Assembly: GCF_014646755.1 (NCBI RefSeq)
Contig: NZ_BMNW01000010.1
Span: 62,001 to 126,000, forward strand
Length of the DNA: 64,000 nucleotides
Reading direction: 5' to 3'
From: Pseudomonas asuensis
GTDB lineage: Bacteria > Pseudomonadota > Gammaproteobacteria > Pseudomonadales > Pseudomonadaceae
Below are positions 31,405 through 42,248 of the stretch, in pieces. Below the pieces are notes generated by a model that saw only the letters and a list, made by a program, of their open reading frames with translations, was not told where the DNA came from and ran no database searches. The position numbers and the translations under genes were made by a program. Position 1 is the first letter of the stretch. Each line of letters opens with the position of its first letter.

Positions 31405-33333
31405 ATGCGCGGCCGTCTGTTCAAGCTGTTGACCTGTGTCTTTGCTTCTCTCATTGGATTAGAAGCCGCCCAGGCGGCCCCCATTGAGCAACAACGTCTT
31501 TTATATGACCAAGCCAAGGCAGCGCTGGCCAAAGGAGACGCCACCGTCTATCTGCAGTCGCGCAGTGCACTTCAAGGGTATCCACTAGAGCCGTACCTGC
31601 AATACGACGAGCTTACCGCTCGCCTCAAGAGCGCCAGTAATACTGAGATTGAGGCTTTTCTTGCCGAGCACGGCGACTTGCCGCAGGCAGGCTGGATGAA
31701 GCTGCGCTGGTTGCGCTGGCTGTCCGAGCGTGGCGACTGGAGCACGTTTGATCGCTATTACGATGCCAAACTCAACTTTACGGAGTTGGACTGTCTGAAT
31801 GCGCAACATCAAATCCAGGCAGGTCAGACAACACAGCCCTTCAAAACAGCCGAAAAGCTATGGCTGGTCGGCAAGTCTCAGCCAGCTGCTTGTGATGGTC
31901 TTTTTAGTGCCTGGGCTGCTCGCGGCCAAATGCCCGAGAGCATCGTTTGGAAACGCGCCAAGCTGGCTGCCGAAGCCCGCAATTATGGTCTCGTAACGCA
32001 TTTGGCACAGCAGATGCCTACGCTGGGTACGTTTGCCACTCTGATGAGCGATGTAGCGCAGAAACCCCAGCAACTGTCAGATGTACAGCGTTTCACACGT
32101 TCCAGCGAAGCCATGGCAGATGTAGTAGGTCTGGGACTACGCCGCCTTGCCAAACAAGATCCGGAGAAAGCGCTGAGCCTGCTCGATATTTACAGTCAGC
32201 ATCTGCCCTTCTCTCGTGACGAAAAAGTCTCCATAGCACGTGAAATCGGTCTAACCCTGGCCAAGAATTTTGACCCGCGGGCCCTGCCCCTTATGGAGCG
32301 CTACGACCCGGAGCTCCGTGATGACACGGTCAGTGAGTGGCGCGCCCGTCTTTTGTTACGCCTGGCTCGTTGGAAGGACGCTTACCAACTGATCCAGCGG
32401 TTCCCACCTTCACTTATGGAAACCAACCGCTGGCAATACTGGCGTGCCCGTACGCTGGAATTGTCTCAGCCGCAAAGTTCCAGTGTCCTGACTGGCTATC
32501 AGCCTGTTTCGCGCGAGCGCGATTTCTACGGGTTTCTTGCAGCTGATCGCATCAAGGCGCCCTATCAGCTGAATAACCGCCCGCTTGTGCTAAGTAACAG
32601 CCTTCGTAATCAGGTGCGCACCACACCGGGTATTCAGCGAGCTCTTGAGTTCTACGCACGGGGTGAGTTTGTAAATGCGCGGCGCGAGTGGTTCCATGTC
32701 AGCCGCAGTTTCAACCGAGACGAACTGGTTGCCCAAGCCCGCATGGCCTATGACATGCAATGGTACTTCCCTGCTATTCGCTCGATTAGCCTGGCAAAGT
32801 ATTGGGACGATCTGGATATCCGTTTCCCTATGGCCTACCGCGACAGCTTTATTCGTGAAGCACGCCAGCGCGGACTGCATAGTAGTTGGGTCTTTGCCAT
32901 TACCCGGCAGGAAAGCGGGTTTATGGCTGATGCTCGTTCAGGCGTCGGGGCTATGGGCCTGATGCAGCTGATGCCGGCGACGGCAAAACATACTGCCAGC
33001 AAATTCTCCATTCCACTGGCAAGTCCTCAATCAGCGCTCCAGCCAGACACAAACATCCAATTGGGCACAGCTTATTTGAGCATGGTTCATGCGCAATTCA
33101 ACGGTAATCGTGTCTTAGCTTCAGCGGCTTACAATGCTGGTCCTGGGCGTGTAAAAAGATGGTTAAAAGATGCTCGGCATCTAGCCTTTGACGTCTGGGT
33201 AGAAACCATCCCCTTTGATGAGACACGCCAGTACGTGCAGAACGTATTGGCTTATGCAGTCATCTACGGGCAAAAGCTCAACACTCCCCAGCCATTGGTA
33301 GAGTGGCATGAGCGTTTCTTTGACGAGACGTGA
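31405..33333 (+). CDS. slt: Soluble lytic murein transglycosylase Slt
   Basis: A 642-residue periplasmic enzyme that cleaves peptidoglycan glycan strands with formation of 1,6-anhydro-MurNAc. It has a signal peptide ending AAQAAP (about residue 25), a long superhelical U and L region, and a C-terminal catalytic domain with the active Glu in RQESGFMADARSGVGAMGLMQ in pieces, and AAYNAGPGRVKRW. Length equals that of PAO1 Slt (PA3020). Products feed the NagZ recycling path also in this window. It is divergent from uup. Confidence 0.96.
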   Translation: MRGRLFKLLTCVFASLIGLEAAQAAPIEQQRLLYDQAKAALAKGDATVYLQSRSALQGYPLEPYLQYDELTARLKSASNTEIEAFLAEHGDLPQAGWMKLRWLRWLSERGDWSTFDRYYDAKLNFTELDCLNAQHQIQAGQTTQPFKTAEKLWLVGKSQPAACDGLFSAWAARGQMPESIVWKRAKLAAEARNYGLVTHLAQQMPTLGTFATLMSDVAQKPQQLSDVQRFTRSSEAMADVVGLGLRRLAKQDPEKALSLLDIYSQHLPFSRDEKVSIAREIGLTLAKNFDPRALPLMERYDPELRDDTVSEWRARLLLRLARWKDAYQLIQRFPPSLMETNRWQYWRARTLELSQPQSSSVLTGYQPVSRERDFYGFLAADRIKAPYQLNNRPLVLSNSLRNQVRTTPGIQRALEFYARGEFVNARREWFHVSRSFNRDELVAQARMAYDMQWYFPAIRSISLAKYWDDLDIRFPMAYRDSFIREARQRGLHSSWVFAITRQESGFMADARSGVGAMGLMQLMPATAKHTASKFSIPLASPQSALQPDTNIQLGTAYLSMVHAQFNGNRVLASAAYNAGPGRVKRWLKDARHLAFDVWVETIPFDETRQYVQNVLAYAVIYGQKLNTPQPLVEWHERFFDET

Positions 33334-33479
33334 TTGATATGGCAGGAGCTGCATTGGCTTTGCAGTTTCTGCCTTGTTTCCTGCTGCAACGCTAATCTGC
33401 CACTAAGCGGCTGTGAATTTTCCTTAATCTCCGTATACTTCGCCGCTCTATTTTTTCCGCTATTGAACCGGAGAAACCC

Positions 33480-34328
33480 ATGCTAAAGCGTTCCCTGGCC
33501 CTCGTGGCTGGTCTCACCCTGTGCGCCACTTCCCTTCTTACCCAGGCTGCAGAGGCGTTACGCGTCTCGGCTATACCAGATGAAGCACCAACCGAATTAC
33601 TCCGCAAGTTCAAACCTCTAGGAGAATACCTAGAGAAGCAGATCGGCATGCCCGTTACATTCGTACCCGTTTCTGATTATGCCGGTGTAGTGGAAGCCTT
33701 GGCCGCTGACAGGCTAGATATGGCATGGCTAGGTGGATTTACGTTTGTGCAAGCGCAACTCAAAGCGCCCATGAATCCGCTGGTACAACGCGAAGAAGAT
33801 CAGAAATTCACCAGCAAATTCATTACAGCCGATCCAGCTATCAAGTCGATTCAGGACCTGAAAGGCAAGACCTTTGCCTTTGGGTCGATTTCCTCCACCT
33901 CCGGCAGCCTGATGCCTCGTTACTTCATGCAGCAGGAAGGAGTCCTACCCGAACAGTTCTTCTCACGTGTAGCCTACTCTGGGGCACATGATGCTACTGC
34001 TGCCTGGGTCCAGGCTGGAAAAGTGGATGGAGGTGTTCTGAACGCCTCTGTTTGGCAAAAACTGGTTGATGCGAAAAAGATAGACACGGACAAGGTGAAA
34101 GTCTTTGCCACTACGCCGCCCTACTATGATTACAACTGGACAGTTAGAGGCAGTCTGGACCCGCAGCTGGCAGCCAAAATAAAGGCAGCCTTCCTTGCGC
34201 TGGATCCTTCCAAACCTGAAGACAAAGCCATCCTGGATCTACAGGCCGCCAGCCGTTTCGTAGAAACCTCTCCAGAAAACTATAAAGATATCGAAGCCTC
34301 TGCACGTGCGGCCGGTCTGTTGAAGTGA
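33480..34328 (+). CDS. PhnD-family oxyanion-binding protein (putative selenate/phosphonate importer)
   Basis: A 282-residue periplasmic binding protein with a signal peptide cleaved after LLTQAA and no lipobox. It belongs to the PhnD/PtxB family: the anion loop [11 protein letters not shown] (about residues 140-150) and the GAHDAT motif match the phosph(on)ate-binding sites of that family. Close Pseudomonas relatives are often labelled putative selenate-binding proteins on genome context, from memory, so selenate, phosphonate and phosphite are all possible. Strong SD-like GGAG sits before the ATG. First gene of a four-gene ABC operon. Confidence 0.88.
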   Translation: MLKRSLALVAGLTLCATSLLTQAAEALRVSAIPDEAPTELLRKFKPLGEYLEKQIGMPVTFVPVSDYAGVVEALAADRLDMAWLGGFTFVQAQLKAPMNPLVQREEDQKFTSKFITADPAIKSIQDLKGKTFAFGSISSTSGSLMPRYFMQQEGVLPEQFFSRVAYSGAHDATAAWVQAGKVDGGVLNASVWQKLVDAKKIDTDKVKVFATTPPYYDYNWTVRGSLDPQLAAKIKAAFLALDPSKPEDKAILDLQAASRFVETSPENYKDIEASARAAGLLK

Positions 34329-35122
34329 GCGTCCTGTTAACTGGCGTGGAGCTTCTTCACGCCAATGGCCATCGCGCGCTGTCAAACCTTGAACTGAATA
34401 TTGCCAAAGGTGAACGCGTCGCGCTGATAGGTTCTTCCGGAGCAGGCAAGACCAGCCTGCTCCGCTTGCTGGCGACGAGCCACAAGCCAACAGCAGGACA
34501 GCTCACAGTACTACAGACCAACCCCTGGTCCCCAGGCATGTCCAGGCTGAAAGCGCTTCGTACGCGTATTGGCTTGATTCACCAGGCACCCCCACTTCCA
34601 GCGCGTCAACGTGTGATAACGGCAGTGCTGGCTGGACGCCTGGGCCAGTGGTCCTTATGGAAAAGCCTGATCAGCCTGGCCTATCCTTTGGATCGGCAGG
34701 GCGCTATGCAAGCGCTAGCAAAGCTTGATCTGGCTGAAAAGCTGTACCAGCGTTGCAACCAGCTTTCAGGTGGCCAGCTACAACGCGTGGGTATTGCACG
34801 TGTGCTCTATCAGGCACCCGAGCTGATACTGGCAGACGAGCCTGTTTCCGCTATGGATCCTGTATTGGCGAGTCACACCTTAAACATTCTGGCTCGCGAT
34901 GCCGAATCACGAAACGCAACGCTAATTGCCAGTCTGCACAGCATAGACCTGGCGCTAAAGCACTTTCCACGCGTTATTGGCCTGCGCCAGGGCATAGTTG
35001 CGTTCGACAAGGCGACCCCAGATATCACGCCCGAAGATCTGGAAGCGTTATACGTCAATGAGCAATTAGCGCTGGACGAATCGCCTAAAACCGCTTTTAT
35101 ACCTGCCACATCGCGATGCTGA
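34325..35122 (+). CDS. PhnC-like ABC importer ATPase
   Basis: A 265-residue ATPase with Walker [15 protein letters not shown], signature [15 protein letters not shown] and Walker [14 protein letters not shown]. The order and spacing match PhnC of phosphonate importers. It begins with GTG overlapping the stop of the binding-protein gene (GTGA) and overlaps the first permease by seven bases, so all are translationally coupled. The last 25 residues after LEALYVNE are not conserved. Confidence 0.9.
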   Translation: MSVLLTGVELLHANGHRALSNLELNIAKGERVALIGSSGAGKTSLLRLLATSHKPTAGQLTVLQTNPWSPGMSRLKALRTRIGLIHQAPPLPARQRVITAVLAGRLGQWSLWKSLISLAYPLDRQGAMQALAKLDLAEKLYQRCNQLSGGQLQRVGIARVLYQAPELILADEPVSAMDPVLASHTLNILARDAESRNATLIASLHSIDLALKHFPRVIGLRQGIVAFDKATPDITPEDLEALYVNEQLALDESPKTAFIPATSRC

Positions 35123-35946
35123 CGACTGCTCTCCCACGTGACCCGGCAGCATTGCCTCGGCTAGGCATCAGCCTGCTGGCTTTGCTGCTGCTTTGGCCAG
35201 GATTCCACCTGTCCGAACTGGATATTCCAGGCTTATTCACGGGCGAAAACGCCAGGATCATGGGTAGCTTTCTGGCAGGCTTTTGGCCTCTGGCTTATGA
35301 CTCAGAATTTCTCTCGATAGTCGGCAAGGCAATATTAGAAACCCTGGCCATCGCAACTGCCGGTATGACGCTCGCCTGGCTGGTCGCTTTTCCAGCAGCC
35401 CTACTGGCAACGCGCGCGCTTTCGGTGTCAGCCCTGCACCGACAAGGGCGTCCTTCGTGGCCGGGTCAAGTAATTCGCACTGTTGTCCGCATCATTTTGG
35501 TGGTGTTGCGCAGCATTCCCGAGATTGTCTGGGCCTTATTGTTTGTACGGGCCGTAGGTCTGGGCCCCACCGCAGGCGTGCTGGCTATTGCCATTACTTA
35601 TGGCGGCATGCTGGGAAAGGTTTATGCCGAGATTTTCGAATCGGTCCCTGCCGACTCCACACGGGCGTTACTTCTAGGTGGCAGCTCGCGACTTCAGGCG
35701 TTCATGTATGGACTCCTTCCCGCCGCCAGCGGTGAGATGATTTCCTATACGATTTACCGCTGGGAATGCGCCATCCGTGCCTCAGTCGTCATGGGTTTTG
35801 TGGGTGCTGGCGGATTGGGCCAGCAGGTCGATCTGTCTCTCAGGATGTTTGCAGGTGGTGAAGTTGCCAGCCTTATGCTGACATTCCTGATTCTGGTCAT
35901 GCTAGCTGACCTGATCAGCCGCTTACTGCGAGAGCCGCAACGATGA
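35116..35946 (+). CDS. PhnE-like ABC importer permease 1
   Basis: A 276-residue inner-membrane protein with about six helices and a MetI-type permease fold. The ATPase-contact EAA-like loop reads [20 protein letters not shown], and the segment [19 protein letters not shown] is typical of PhnE. It is one of two permeases in this operon, which likely form a heterodimer. The next permease starts on its stop codon (ATGA). Confidence 0.9.
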   Translation: MLTTALPRDPAALPRLGISLLALLLLWPGFHLSELDIPGLFTGENARIMGSFLAGFWPLAYDSEFLSIVGKAILETLAIATAGMTLAWLVAFPAALLATRALSVSALHRQGRPSWPGQVIRTVVRIILVVLRSIPEIVWALLFVRAVGLGPTAGVLAIAITYGGMLGKVYAEIFESVPADSTRALLLGGSSRLQAFMYGLLPAASGEMISYTIYRWECAIRASVVMGFVGAGGLGQQVDLSLRMFAGGEVASLMLTFLILVMLADLISRLLREPQR

Positions 35947-36707
35947 GGATCAAAGGCTTTTTCGCTTTTATCACTATGTTGGCAGCCATCGTCTCGTCCT
36001 TTGCCTACCTTGAGACAAATTTCGCCGAATTATTTTCGCGGACCTCTCTTGGGCAGATGGCAAAATTTGCCAAAGGCTTTCTCAGTCCAGACTTTTCCCA
36101 TGCCCACTTAAGTACCATTGGCTGGGCGTCCCTGGAAACATTGGCCATGTCGGCTATGGGAACACTGGTAGCGGCTCTGTTAGGCATGGTGCTTGCGCTG
36201 CCCGCAGCAGGCCGACTCGGCAGTCTATTCAAGGCTTTTGCACGCCTCGTGCTCAATGCGCTGCGTGCTGTACCAGAGCTGGTATGGGCGGCCCTGATGG
36301 TTCTTGCTGCAGGTCTAGGGCCTAATGCTGGAACTCTTGCGCTGGCCTTGCATACGGCAGGCGTACTGGGTCGCCTGTTTGCCGAGGCACTGGAGAATAC
36401 GCCTGCAGCGCCTAGTGAGGCGATCAGGCTTGCCGGCGGCGGACGCATTGCAGCCTTTACCTATGGCACCCTGCCAAACGTATGGCCTCAGCTACTCGCC
36501 TATACCCTCTACCGCTGGGAAAACAATATTCGCATGGCTACGATACTGGGATTCGTAGGAGCTGGTGGTCTTGGACAAATGCTTCAAATAAGCCTCAGTC
36601 TCTTTCAGCTGGCGCAGGCCGCAACCATTATTCTGGCCGTGCTGATTTTGGTACTGCTGGTAGACGCTTTTAGCGCCTGGATTCGGCAACGGTGGATCAG
36701 CCTCTGA
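35943..36707 (+). CDS. PhnE-like ABC importer permease 2
   Basis: A 254-residue inner-membrane permease related to its upstream neighbour: RAVPELVWAALMVLAAGLGP and the EAA-like loop ALENTPAAPSEAIRLAGGGR are the counterpart segments. With permease 1 it should form the translocation channel. It is the last gene of the operon; the convergent DUF2288 gene ends 18 bp away with no obvious hairpin between. No phosphonate-degrading, phosphite-oxidising or selenoprotein genes lie nearby, so the substrate is open. Confidence 0.9.
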   Translation: MRIKGFFAFITMLAAIVSSFAYLETNFAELFSRTSLGQMAKFAKGFLSPDFSHAHLSTIGWASLETLAMSAMGTLVAALLGMVLALPAAGRLGSLFKAFARLVLNALRAVPELVWAALMVLAAGLGPNAGTLALALHTAGVLGRLFAEALENTPAAPSEAIRLAGGGRIAAFTYGTLPNVWPQLLAYTLYRWENNIRMATILGFVGAGGLGQMLQISLSLFQLAQAATIILAVLILVLLVDAFSAWIRQRWISL

Positions 36708-36725
36708 CCCACCCTGTCTGCCTTC

Positions 36726-37040
36726 TTATACTGCGGTCACGTCGCTGCTTCTGACTTGTATAAGTACCCAAGGAGCAACGACTACTGCCCAGAAAGTCGG
36801 GTCATTCATCAGAAAGTCCCGGGCTTCGTCCTCAGTTACTTTTCCTACCTGCCCAGACGCCAGCCAAGCAGACACCTTGGCAGTATTGTCTTGCACAATG
36901 GCTTCGGCCGCCTCGATCAGGTCTACATCAGCGCCTACCTGAAGTAATGCGCCCTTGGCAAAATGCGGCTGTAACTCCTGCCATCTGATTTCAGCGGTCT
37001 GACCTAACAAGGTAGCGTAGAGGGTATTGGTTTCGGACAT
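36726..37040 (-). CDS. DUF2288 protein
   Basis: A 104-residue acidic protein with the DUF2288 pattern: LLGQTAEIRWQELQPHFAKG at the N-terminus and a central acidic helix ending in FWAVVVAPWVLIQ. Function is unknown to me. The start at 37040 has an AAGGATG site; a longer reading begins 46 residues earlier without support. It stands alone between the oxyanion importer and braC. Confidence 0.85.
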   Translation of the reverse strand: MSETNTLYATLLGQTAEIRWQELQPHFAKGALLQVGADVDLIEAAEAIVQDNTAKVSAWLASGQVGKVTEDEARDFLMNDPTFWAVVVAPWVLIQVRSSDVTAV

Positions 37041-37321
37041 TACTTCATCCTTATAAATTAAAGTGCCATGATAACGGCTGAACCTGCCATCGTCAGGATT
37101 GACAAGTTCTAGACCTGCTTTCAGCCTTATATCTGATACATGATGCGACAAAGTGTATCGATACAGTCGATGTGCCACTTTTCAATTCTGCAATCCGCGC
37201 TCTACACTCCGCACGTTGCGATGCCGATTTATCGTCATAACAAGAAAGTCAGCAATAAGAAAAATACTGCAATAAACGTTTGTGATCTGCCAAAACCAAT
37301 AAGTATTTCGAGTGGAGCACT

Positions 37322-38443
37322 ATGAATAAGGCAACTCAGCATCTCTCCCGACTCTTCGCCGCCATGGCCTTGGCTGGACTCACCAGCTATAGCGTTGCTG
37401 CCGATACAATCAAAATCGCTCTGGCCGGCCCGGTTACCGGTCCTGTAGCGCAATATGGGGAAATGGAATTTGTCGGCGCCAAGATGGCTATCGAGCAAAT
37501 CAACAAGGCTGGCGGAGTTAACGGCCAGCAGCTCGAAGGCGTAGTCTACGACGATGCATGCGACCCAAAACAGGCGGTTGCCGTTGCCAACAAAATCGTC
37601 AACGACGAAGTAAAATTCGTGGTTGGCCACTTGTGCTCCAGCTCCACCCAGCCAGCGTCCGATATCTATGAGGACGAAGGCATCCTGATGATTACACCGG
37701 CCTCGACCAGCCCTGACCTTACGGCTCGCGGACATAAAATGATCTTCCGCACCATTGGTCTTGATAACATGCAGGGCCCTACTGCCGGCAAATACATTGT
37801 CGAGCATGTCAAACCCAAGACAGTAGCTGTCATTCACGACAAGCAGCAGTACGGTGAAGGGATTGCGACTGCCGTCAAGCAGACCCTTGAAGGCGCCAAC
37901 GTTAAAGTTGCTGTGTTCGAAGGTATTAACGCAGGCGACAAAGACTTCTCCTCACTAATCTCCAAGCTGAAGCAGGCCGGCGCTGACTTTGTTTACTACG
38001 GCGGCTATCATCCAGAGCTAGGCCTTCTGATGCGTCAGTCTCAGGAGAAAGGTCTGAAAGTTCGCTTCATGGGCCCAGAAGGTGTAGGCAACTCCGAGAT
38101 TTCTGCTATTGCAGGTAAATCATCAGAAGGCATGCTCGTCACACTGCCACGCTCCTTCGACCAGGATCCGAAAAACCAAGCGCTGGTAGAGGCATTCAAG
38201 GCCAAGAAGCAAGACCCCAGCGGCCCGTTCGTATTCCCTTCCTACGCCGCAGTGCAAGTTATTGCTGATGGCATCAAGAAGGCTGGCAATACCGAAGCCG
38301 AGGCCGTAGCAGAAGCCCTGCGTAGCAATACATTTAGCACACCTACTGGCGATCTGGCTTTTGACGAGAAAGGCGACCTGAAGAACTTCGAGTTCGTCGT
38401 CTATGAATGGCATGCCAACGGCACCAAGACTGAAGCCAAGTAA
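37322..38443 (+). CDS. braC: Branched-chain amino-acid-binding protein BraC
   Basis: A 373-residue periplasmic binding protein with a signal peptide ending in SYSVAADT and the family start TIKIALAGPVTGPVAQYG. It is close to PAO1 BraC throughout, including DDACDPKQAVAVANK and the final DLKNFEFVVYEWH. It delivers leucine, isoleucine, valine and probably alanine to the Bra/LIV-I importer. The disulfide-type Cys pair (C80 in DACD region and C100 in HLCSSS, approximate) is kept. Two hairpins between it and braD would allow it to be made in excess over the membrane parts. Confidence 0.96.
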   Translation: MNKATQHLSRLFAAMALAGLTSYSVAADTIKIALAGPVTGPVAQYGEMEFVGAKMAIEQINKAGGVNGQQLEGVVYDDACDPKQAVAVANKIVNDEVKFVVGHLCSSSTQPASDIYEDEGILMITPASTSPDLTARGHKMIFRTIGLDNMQGPTAGKYIVEHVKPKTVAVIHDKQQYGEGIATAVKQTLEGANVKVAVFEGINAGDKDFSSLISKLKQAGADFVYYGGYHPELGLLMRQSQEKGLKVRFMGPEGVGNSEISAIAGKSSEGMLVTLPRSFDQDPKNQALVEAFKAKKQDPSGPFVFPSYAAVQVIADGIKKAGNTEAEAVAEALRSNTFSTPTGDLAFDEKGDLKNFEFVVYEWHANGTKTEAK

Positions 38444-38460
38444 CCGTTAAAGCAGGAACT

Positions 38461-38518
38461 TGCCAGCACTGTGTCTGGCAGGCGTCCTCAAAAGCCCACG
38501 GTATTCGCCGTGGGCTTT
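38461..38518 (+). terminator. Two hairpins between braC and braD (attenuating terminator)
   Basis: First a six-bp stem TGCCAG/CTGGCA (38461-38480), then an 11-bp stem AAAGCCCACGG (38491-38501) with 38508-38518 followed by TTTGTT. The second looks like a leaky Rho-independent terminator. Such structures commonly lower expression of the permease genes relative to the binding protein and protect its mRNA 3' end. Confidence 0.8.
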
Positions 38519-38585
38519 GTTCATTCCAAATGAGTAGGCGTGCCAAGGCGCCAAAAGCACTGTGGCCGCTATTCAGGAGAAAGTA

Positions 38586-39509
38586 ATGCCTGAGCTCTAC
38601 CACTACCTCCAACAGCTGGTAAACGGTTTAACCGTTGGCAGCACCTATGCTCTGATTGCTATTGGTTACACCATGGTGTACGGCATCATTGGCATGATCA
38701 ACTTCGCCCATGGCGAGGTGTACATGATTGGCTCTTATGTAGCCTTTATCGTCATCGCTGGACTGGCGCTCATGGGTATCCATAGCTTGCCAATCATCAT
38801 GATTGCTGCCTTTGCTGCCAGCATCATAGTTGCCAGTGCCTACGGCTACAGTATCGAGCGTATTGCCTATCGTCCGCTGCGCGGTAGTAATCGCCTGATT
38901 CCGCTGATCTCAGCCATTGGCATGTCAATCTTTCTGCAAAATGAAGTATTGCTGGCGCAAGACTCCAAGGACAAGGCAATCCCCAACCTGCTGCCCGGAA
39001 ACATCATTTTCGGCACCGATGCCATGAGCGGGGTTGTCATCTCTTATATGCAGATACTGATCTTTGTGGTCACGCTACTGGCCATGCTTGGATTGACTCT
39101 TTTCATCTCGCGTTCGCGCCTCGGACGGGCCTGCCGTGCCTGCGCTGAAGATATCAAGATGGCTAACTTGCTCGGAATCAACACCAACAATATCATCGCA
39201 TTGACCTTCGTTATCGGTGCAGCTCTGGCTGCCGTTGCCGCTGTATTGCTGGGCATGCAATACGGCGTGATTAACCCAAGCCTGGGCTTTCTGGCGGGCA
39301 TCAAAGCGTTTACCGCAGCGGTACTGGGCGGTATTGGCAGCATTCCTGGCGCTATGCTGGGTGGGTTGGTACTGGGCGTGGCCGAAGCGTTTGGAGCCGA
39401 TATTTTTGGTGATCAATATAAGGACGTAGTGGCGTTCACACTGCTTGTTCTTGTTTTGCTGTTCCGGCCGACCGGCATTCTGGGCCGTCCGGAGGTAGAA
39501 AAAGTATGA
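38586..39509 (+). CDS. braD: Branched-chain amino-acid permease BraD (LivH)
   Basis: A 307-residue inner-membrane protein with about eight helices; [20 protein letters not shown] and [14 protein letters not shown] are the LivH signatures, and the late segment [20 protein letters not shown] is the conserved cytoplasmic loop. The start at 38586 has AGGAG ten bases upstream; an earlier start would run into the leader. Overlaps braE by four bases. Confidence 0.96.
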   Translation: MPELYHYLQQLVNGLTVGSTYALIAIGYTMVYGIIGMINFAHGEVYMIGSYVAFIVIAGLALMGIHSLPIIMIAAFAASIIVASAYGYSIERIAYRPLRGSNRLIPLISAIGMSIFLQNEVLLAQDSKDKAIPNLLPGNIIFGTDAMSGVVISYMQILIFVVTLLAMLGLTLFISRSRLGRACRACAEDIKMANLLGINTNNIIALTFVIGAALAAVAAVLLGMQYGVINPSLGFLAGIKAFTAAVLGGIGSIPGAMLGGLVLGVAEAFGADIFGDQYKDVVAFTLLVLVLLFRPTGILGRPEVEKV

Positions 39510-40777
39510 GCAGTACCTCATTCAACAAGCAGCTCAAGACGGCTTTTTTTAGTGCGTTACTTGTGATTGCTGTGGCCTACCCCGTCCTCGGGCTTAAACT
39601 GACCACGGTGGGTATCGGGCTTGAAGTGCATGGCGCCAGCTCAACCACTCTAGCTATTATTTTTGGCGCAGCTGTCCTGATGTTCATCTGGCAACTGGTA
39701 CGTGACCGTATCCCTACGCCGCGCCGAGGCTATGGAAGCAAAAACTCGCCACTCACCCGGCTGGGCACCAAGCTCACTGAACCGTCCGTCCAGCGCTGGG
39801 TCATTCTTGGGCTTATTCTGGTCGCCTTGGTTTGGCCTTTTTGGGGCTCGCGGGGGGCCGTGGACATCGCCACGCTGATCCTTATCTACGTGATGCTAGG
39901 TCTTGGGCTGAATATCGTGGTAGGCCTGGCAGGGCTTCTCGATCTGGGCTACGTAGGCTTTTATGCTGTGGGCGCTTACAGCTATGCCCTGCTCTCTCAT
40001 TATTATGGCCTTGGATTCTGGATTTGCCTCCCTATTGCCGGCCTGATGGCTGCGCTATTTGGTTTCTTATTGGGCTTTCCCGTGCTGCGCCTGAGAGGAG
40101 ACTACCTGGCCATTGTGACGCTTGGTTTTGGCGAGATCATTCGTATCCTGCTGCGCAACCTTACCAGCATCACTGGCGGCCCTAATGGCATCAGCGGCAT
40201 CGACAAGCCTACGCTTTTCAATCTGACATTCGAGCGCCGTGCACCGGAAGGCATGCAGACGTTTCACGAGTTCTTTGGGATCGCCTATAACTCGAATTAC
40301 AAGGTGATCTTCCTTTATCTCGTTGCGTTGTTGCTCGTGCTACTTACGCTCTTTGTAATCAATCGGCTGCTGCGCATGCCCATTGGCCGAGCATGGGAAG
40401 CCCTACGCGAGGATGAAATTGCCTGTCGGGCATTGGGTTTGAATCCAACACTCATCAAATTATCCGCGTTTACGTTGGGTGCTTGTTTCGCGGGCTTTGC
40501 GGGCAGCTTTTTCGCGGCTCGCCAGGGGCTAGTATCACCAGAGTCGTTCACCTTTATCGAATCGGCCATCATTCTGGCGATTGTCGTTCTAGGCGGAATG
40601 GGTTCGCAGCTAGGCGTGATCCTGGCAGCTATTGTCATGATCCTGCTTCCAGAGTTAATGCGTGAATTTAGCGAATACCGCATGTTGATGTTTGGCGCCA
40701 TGATGGTCCTGATGATGATCTGGCGGCCGCAAGGCCTGCTACCGATGCAGCGCCCCCATTTGGAGCTGCGCAAATGA
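39506..40777 (+). CDS. braE: Branched-chain amino-acid permease BraE (LivM)
   Basis: A 423-residue membrane protein of the LivM type. It has an N-terminal pair of helices and a charged linker of about 40 residues before the core (residues 90 on), where [26 protein letters not shown] is the family signature. GITGGPNG-like [12 protein letters not shown] and the cytoplasmic loop [18 protein letters not shown] are both present. Partner of BraD. It overlaps braD and braF by ATGA. Confidence 0.96.
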   Translation: MSSTSFNKQLKTAFFSALLVIAVAYPVLGLKLTTVGIGLEVHGASSTTLAIIFGAAVLMFIWQLVRDRIPTPRRGYGSKNSPLTRLGTKLTEPSVQRWVILGLILVALVWPFWGSRGAVDIATLILIYVMLGLGLNIVVGLAGLLDLGYVGFYAVGAYSYALLSHYYGLGFWICLPIAGLMAALFGFLLGFPVLRLRGDYLAIVTLGFGEIIRILLRNLTSITGGPNGISGIDKPTLFNLTFERRAPEGMQTFHEFFGIAYNSNYKVIFLYLVALLLVLLTLFVINRLLRMPIGRAWEALREDEIACRALGLNPTLIKLSAFTLGACFAGFAGSFFAARQGLVSPESFTFIESAIILAIVVLGGMGSQLGVILAAIVMILLPELMREFSEYRMLMFGAMMVLMMIWRPQGLLPMQRPHLELRK

Positions 40778-41541
40778 ACCAGCCTATTCTGCAGGCTAAA
40801 GGCCTGACCATGCGCTTTGGCGGTCTTCTGGCCGTCAATGGCGTCAATATCAGTGTCGACGAAAAACAGGTTGTCTCTTTGATAGGGCCAAACGGTGCTG
40901 GCAAGACCACCGTTTTCAACTGCCTGACCGGTTTCTATCAACCTACAGGAGGCGAGATCCTCCTCAGGGGCACGCCAATTCATGGCTTGCCTGGCCATCA
41001 GATTGCTCGCCGGGGCATTGTTCGTACCTTTCAGAACGTTCGACTGTTCAAGGAAATGACCGCGGTCGAAAACCTCTTGGTTGCCCAACATCGACACTTG
41101 AATACGAACTTTCTGGCTGGCCTTCTCAAGACCCCTGCATTTCGCCGGGCTGAAGCGGAGGCCATGGAGTTTGCCCGCCACTGGCTTGAGGAAGTTAACC
41201 TTACTGATGTGGCCAACCGTCCCGCGGGTAACTTGGCTTATGGTCAACAGCGCCGTCTTGAGATTGCTCGCTGCATGATGACGCGCCCTCAACTTCTCAT
41301 GCTTGACGAGCCTGCTGCTGGCCTCAATCCTCGAGAGACAGATGATTTGAAAGCGTTGATTTCCCTGCTACGGGACCAGCATGGAGTTACCGTACTGCTC
41401 ATTGAGCATGATATGCACTTGGTCATGAGCATCTCCGATCACATCGTCGTGATCAACCAGGGAAGCCCTTTGACCGATGGCACGCCAGAAGAAATTCGTA
41501 ACAATCCTGACGTGATCAAAGCCTACCTGGGAGAAGCGTGA
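40774..41541 (+). CDS. braF: Branched-chain amino-acid ABC ATPase BraF (LivG)
   Basis: A 255-residue ATPase: Walker [15 protein letters not shown], the LivG-typical [22 protein letters not shown], signature [15 protein letters not shown] and Walker [14 protein letters not shown]. It pairs with BraG as a heterodimeric motor. Overlaps braE by four bases, and its TGA shares one base with the braG ATG. Confidence 0.96.
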   Translation: MNQPILQAKGLTMRFGGLLAVNGVNISVDEKQVVSLIGPNGAGKTTVFNCLTGFYQPTGGEILLRGTPIHGLPGHQIARRGIVRTFQNVRLFKEMTAVENLLVAQHRHLNTNFLAGLLKTPAFRRAEAEAMEFARHWLEEVNLTDVANRPAGNLAYGQQRRLEIARCMMTRPQLLMLDEPAAGLNPRETDDLKALISLLRDQHGVTVLLIEHDMHLVMSISDHIVVINQGSPLTDGTPEEIRNNPDVIKAYLGEA

Positions 41542-42242
41542 TGCTGCAGTTTGAAAACGTTTCGACCTTCTATGGAAAAATCCAGGCCTTGCACGGGGTC
41601 AGTCTGTCCGTCAACAAAGGGGAGATCGTTACGCTCATTGGTGCCAATGGTGCGGGTAAGTCCACTCTTCTGATGACGTTATGCGGCTCTCCCAAAGCAG
41701 CCGAAGGCAGTATTCGTTACGAAGGAGAGGAGTTGGTCGGAAAGGACTCATCTGAAATCATGCGCAAGGGTATTGCAGTGGTGCCTGAAGGCCGCCGTGT
41801 CTTTGCTCGCCTGACAGTTGAAGAAAACCTCGCCATGGGCGGCTTTTTCACTGACAAGCATGCCTATGATAATCAGCTTGAGAAAGTACTTGGCCTATTC
41901 CCTCGCCTAAAGGAGCGCTACCATCAGCGCGGCGGCACCATGTCAGGCGGAGAGCAGCAGATGCTGGCCATTGGTCGCGCCATGATGAGCCACCCACGCC
42001 TGCTACTGCTTGACGAGCCCTCACTAGGCCTTGCACCCATCATCATCCAACAGATCTTCGATATCATCGAGCAGTTGCGTGAGGATGGCGTAACCGTCTT
42101 CCTAGTCGAGCAGAATGCCAACCAGGCACTCAAACTGGCAGATCGCGGCTACGTTCTGGAGAACGGCCATATCGTCATGCAGGATACGGGCGAAGCGCTA
42201 TTAGCCAACCCGGACGTGCGTAAAGCCTACCTGGGGGGTTGA
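41541..42242 (+). CDS. braG: Branched-chain amino-acid ABC ATPase BraG (LivF)
   Basis: A 233-residue ATPase: Walker A GANGAGKSTLLMTLCG, GIAVVPEGRRVFARLTVEEN, signature MSGGEQQMLAIGRAM and Walker B LLLLDEPSLGLAP. Length and sequence match PAO1 BraG. I use the ATG at 41541 in TGATG; a GTG three bases earlier is possible but less likely. Last gene of the bra operon. Confidence 0.96.
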   Translation: MLQFENVSTFYGKIQALHGVSLSVNKGEIVTLIGANGAGKSTLLMTLCGSPKAAEGSIRYEGEELVGKDSSEIMRKGIAVVPEGRRVFARLTVEENLAMGGFFTDKHAYDNQLEKVLGLFPRLKERYHQRGGTMSGGEQQMLAIGRAMMSHPRLLLLDEPSLGLAPIIIQQIFDIIEQLREDGVTVFLVEQNANQALKLADRGYVLENGHIVMQDTGEALLANPDVRKAYLGG

Positions 42243-42248
42243 ACATCG

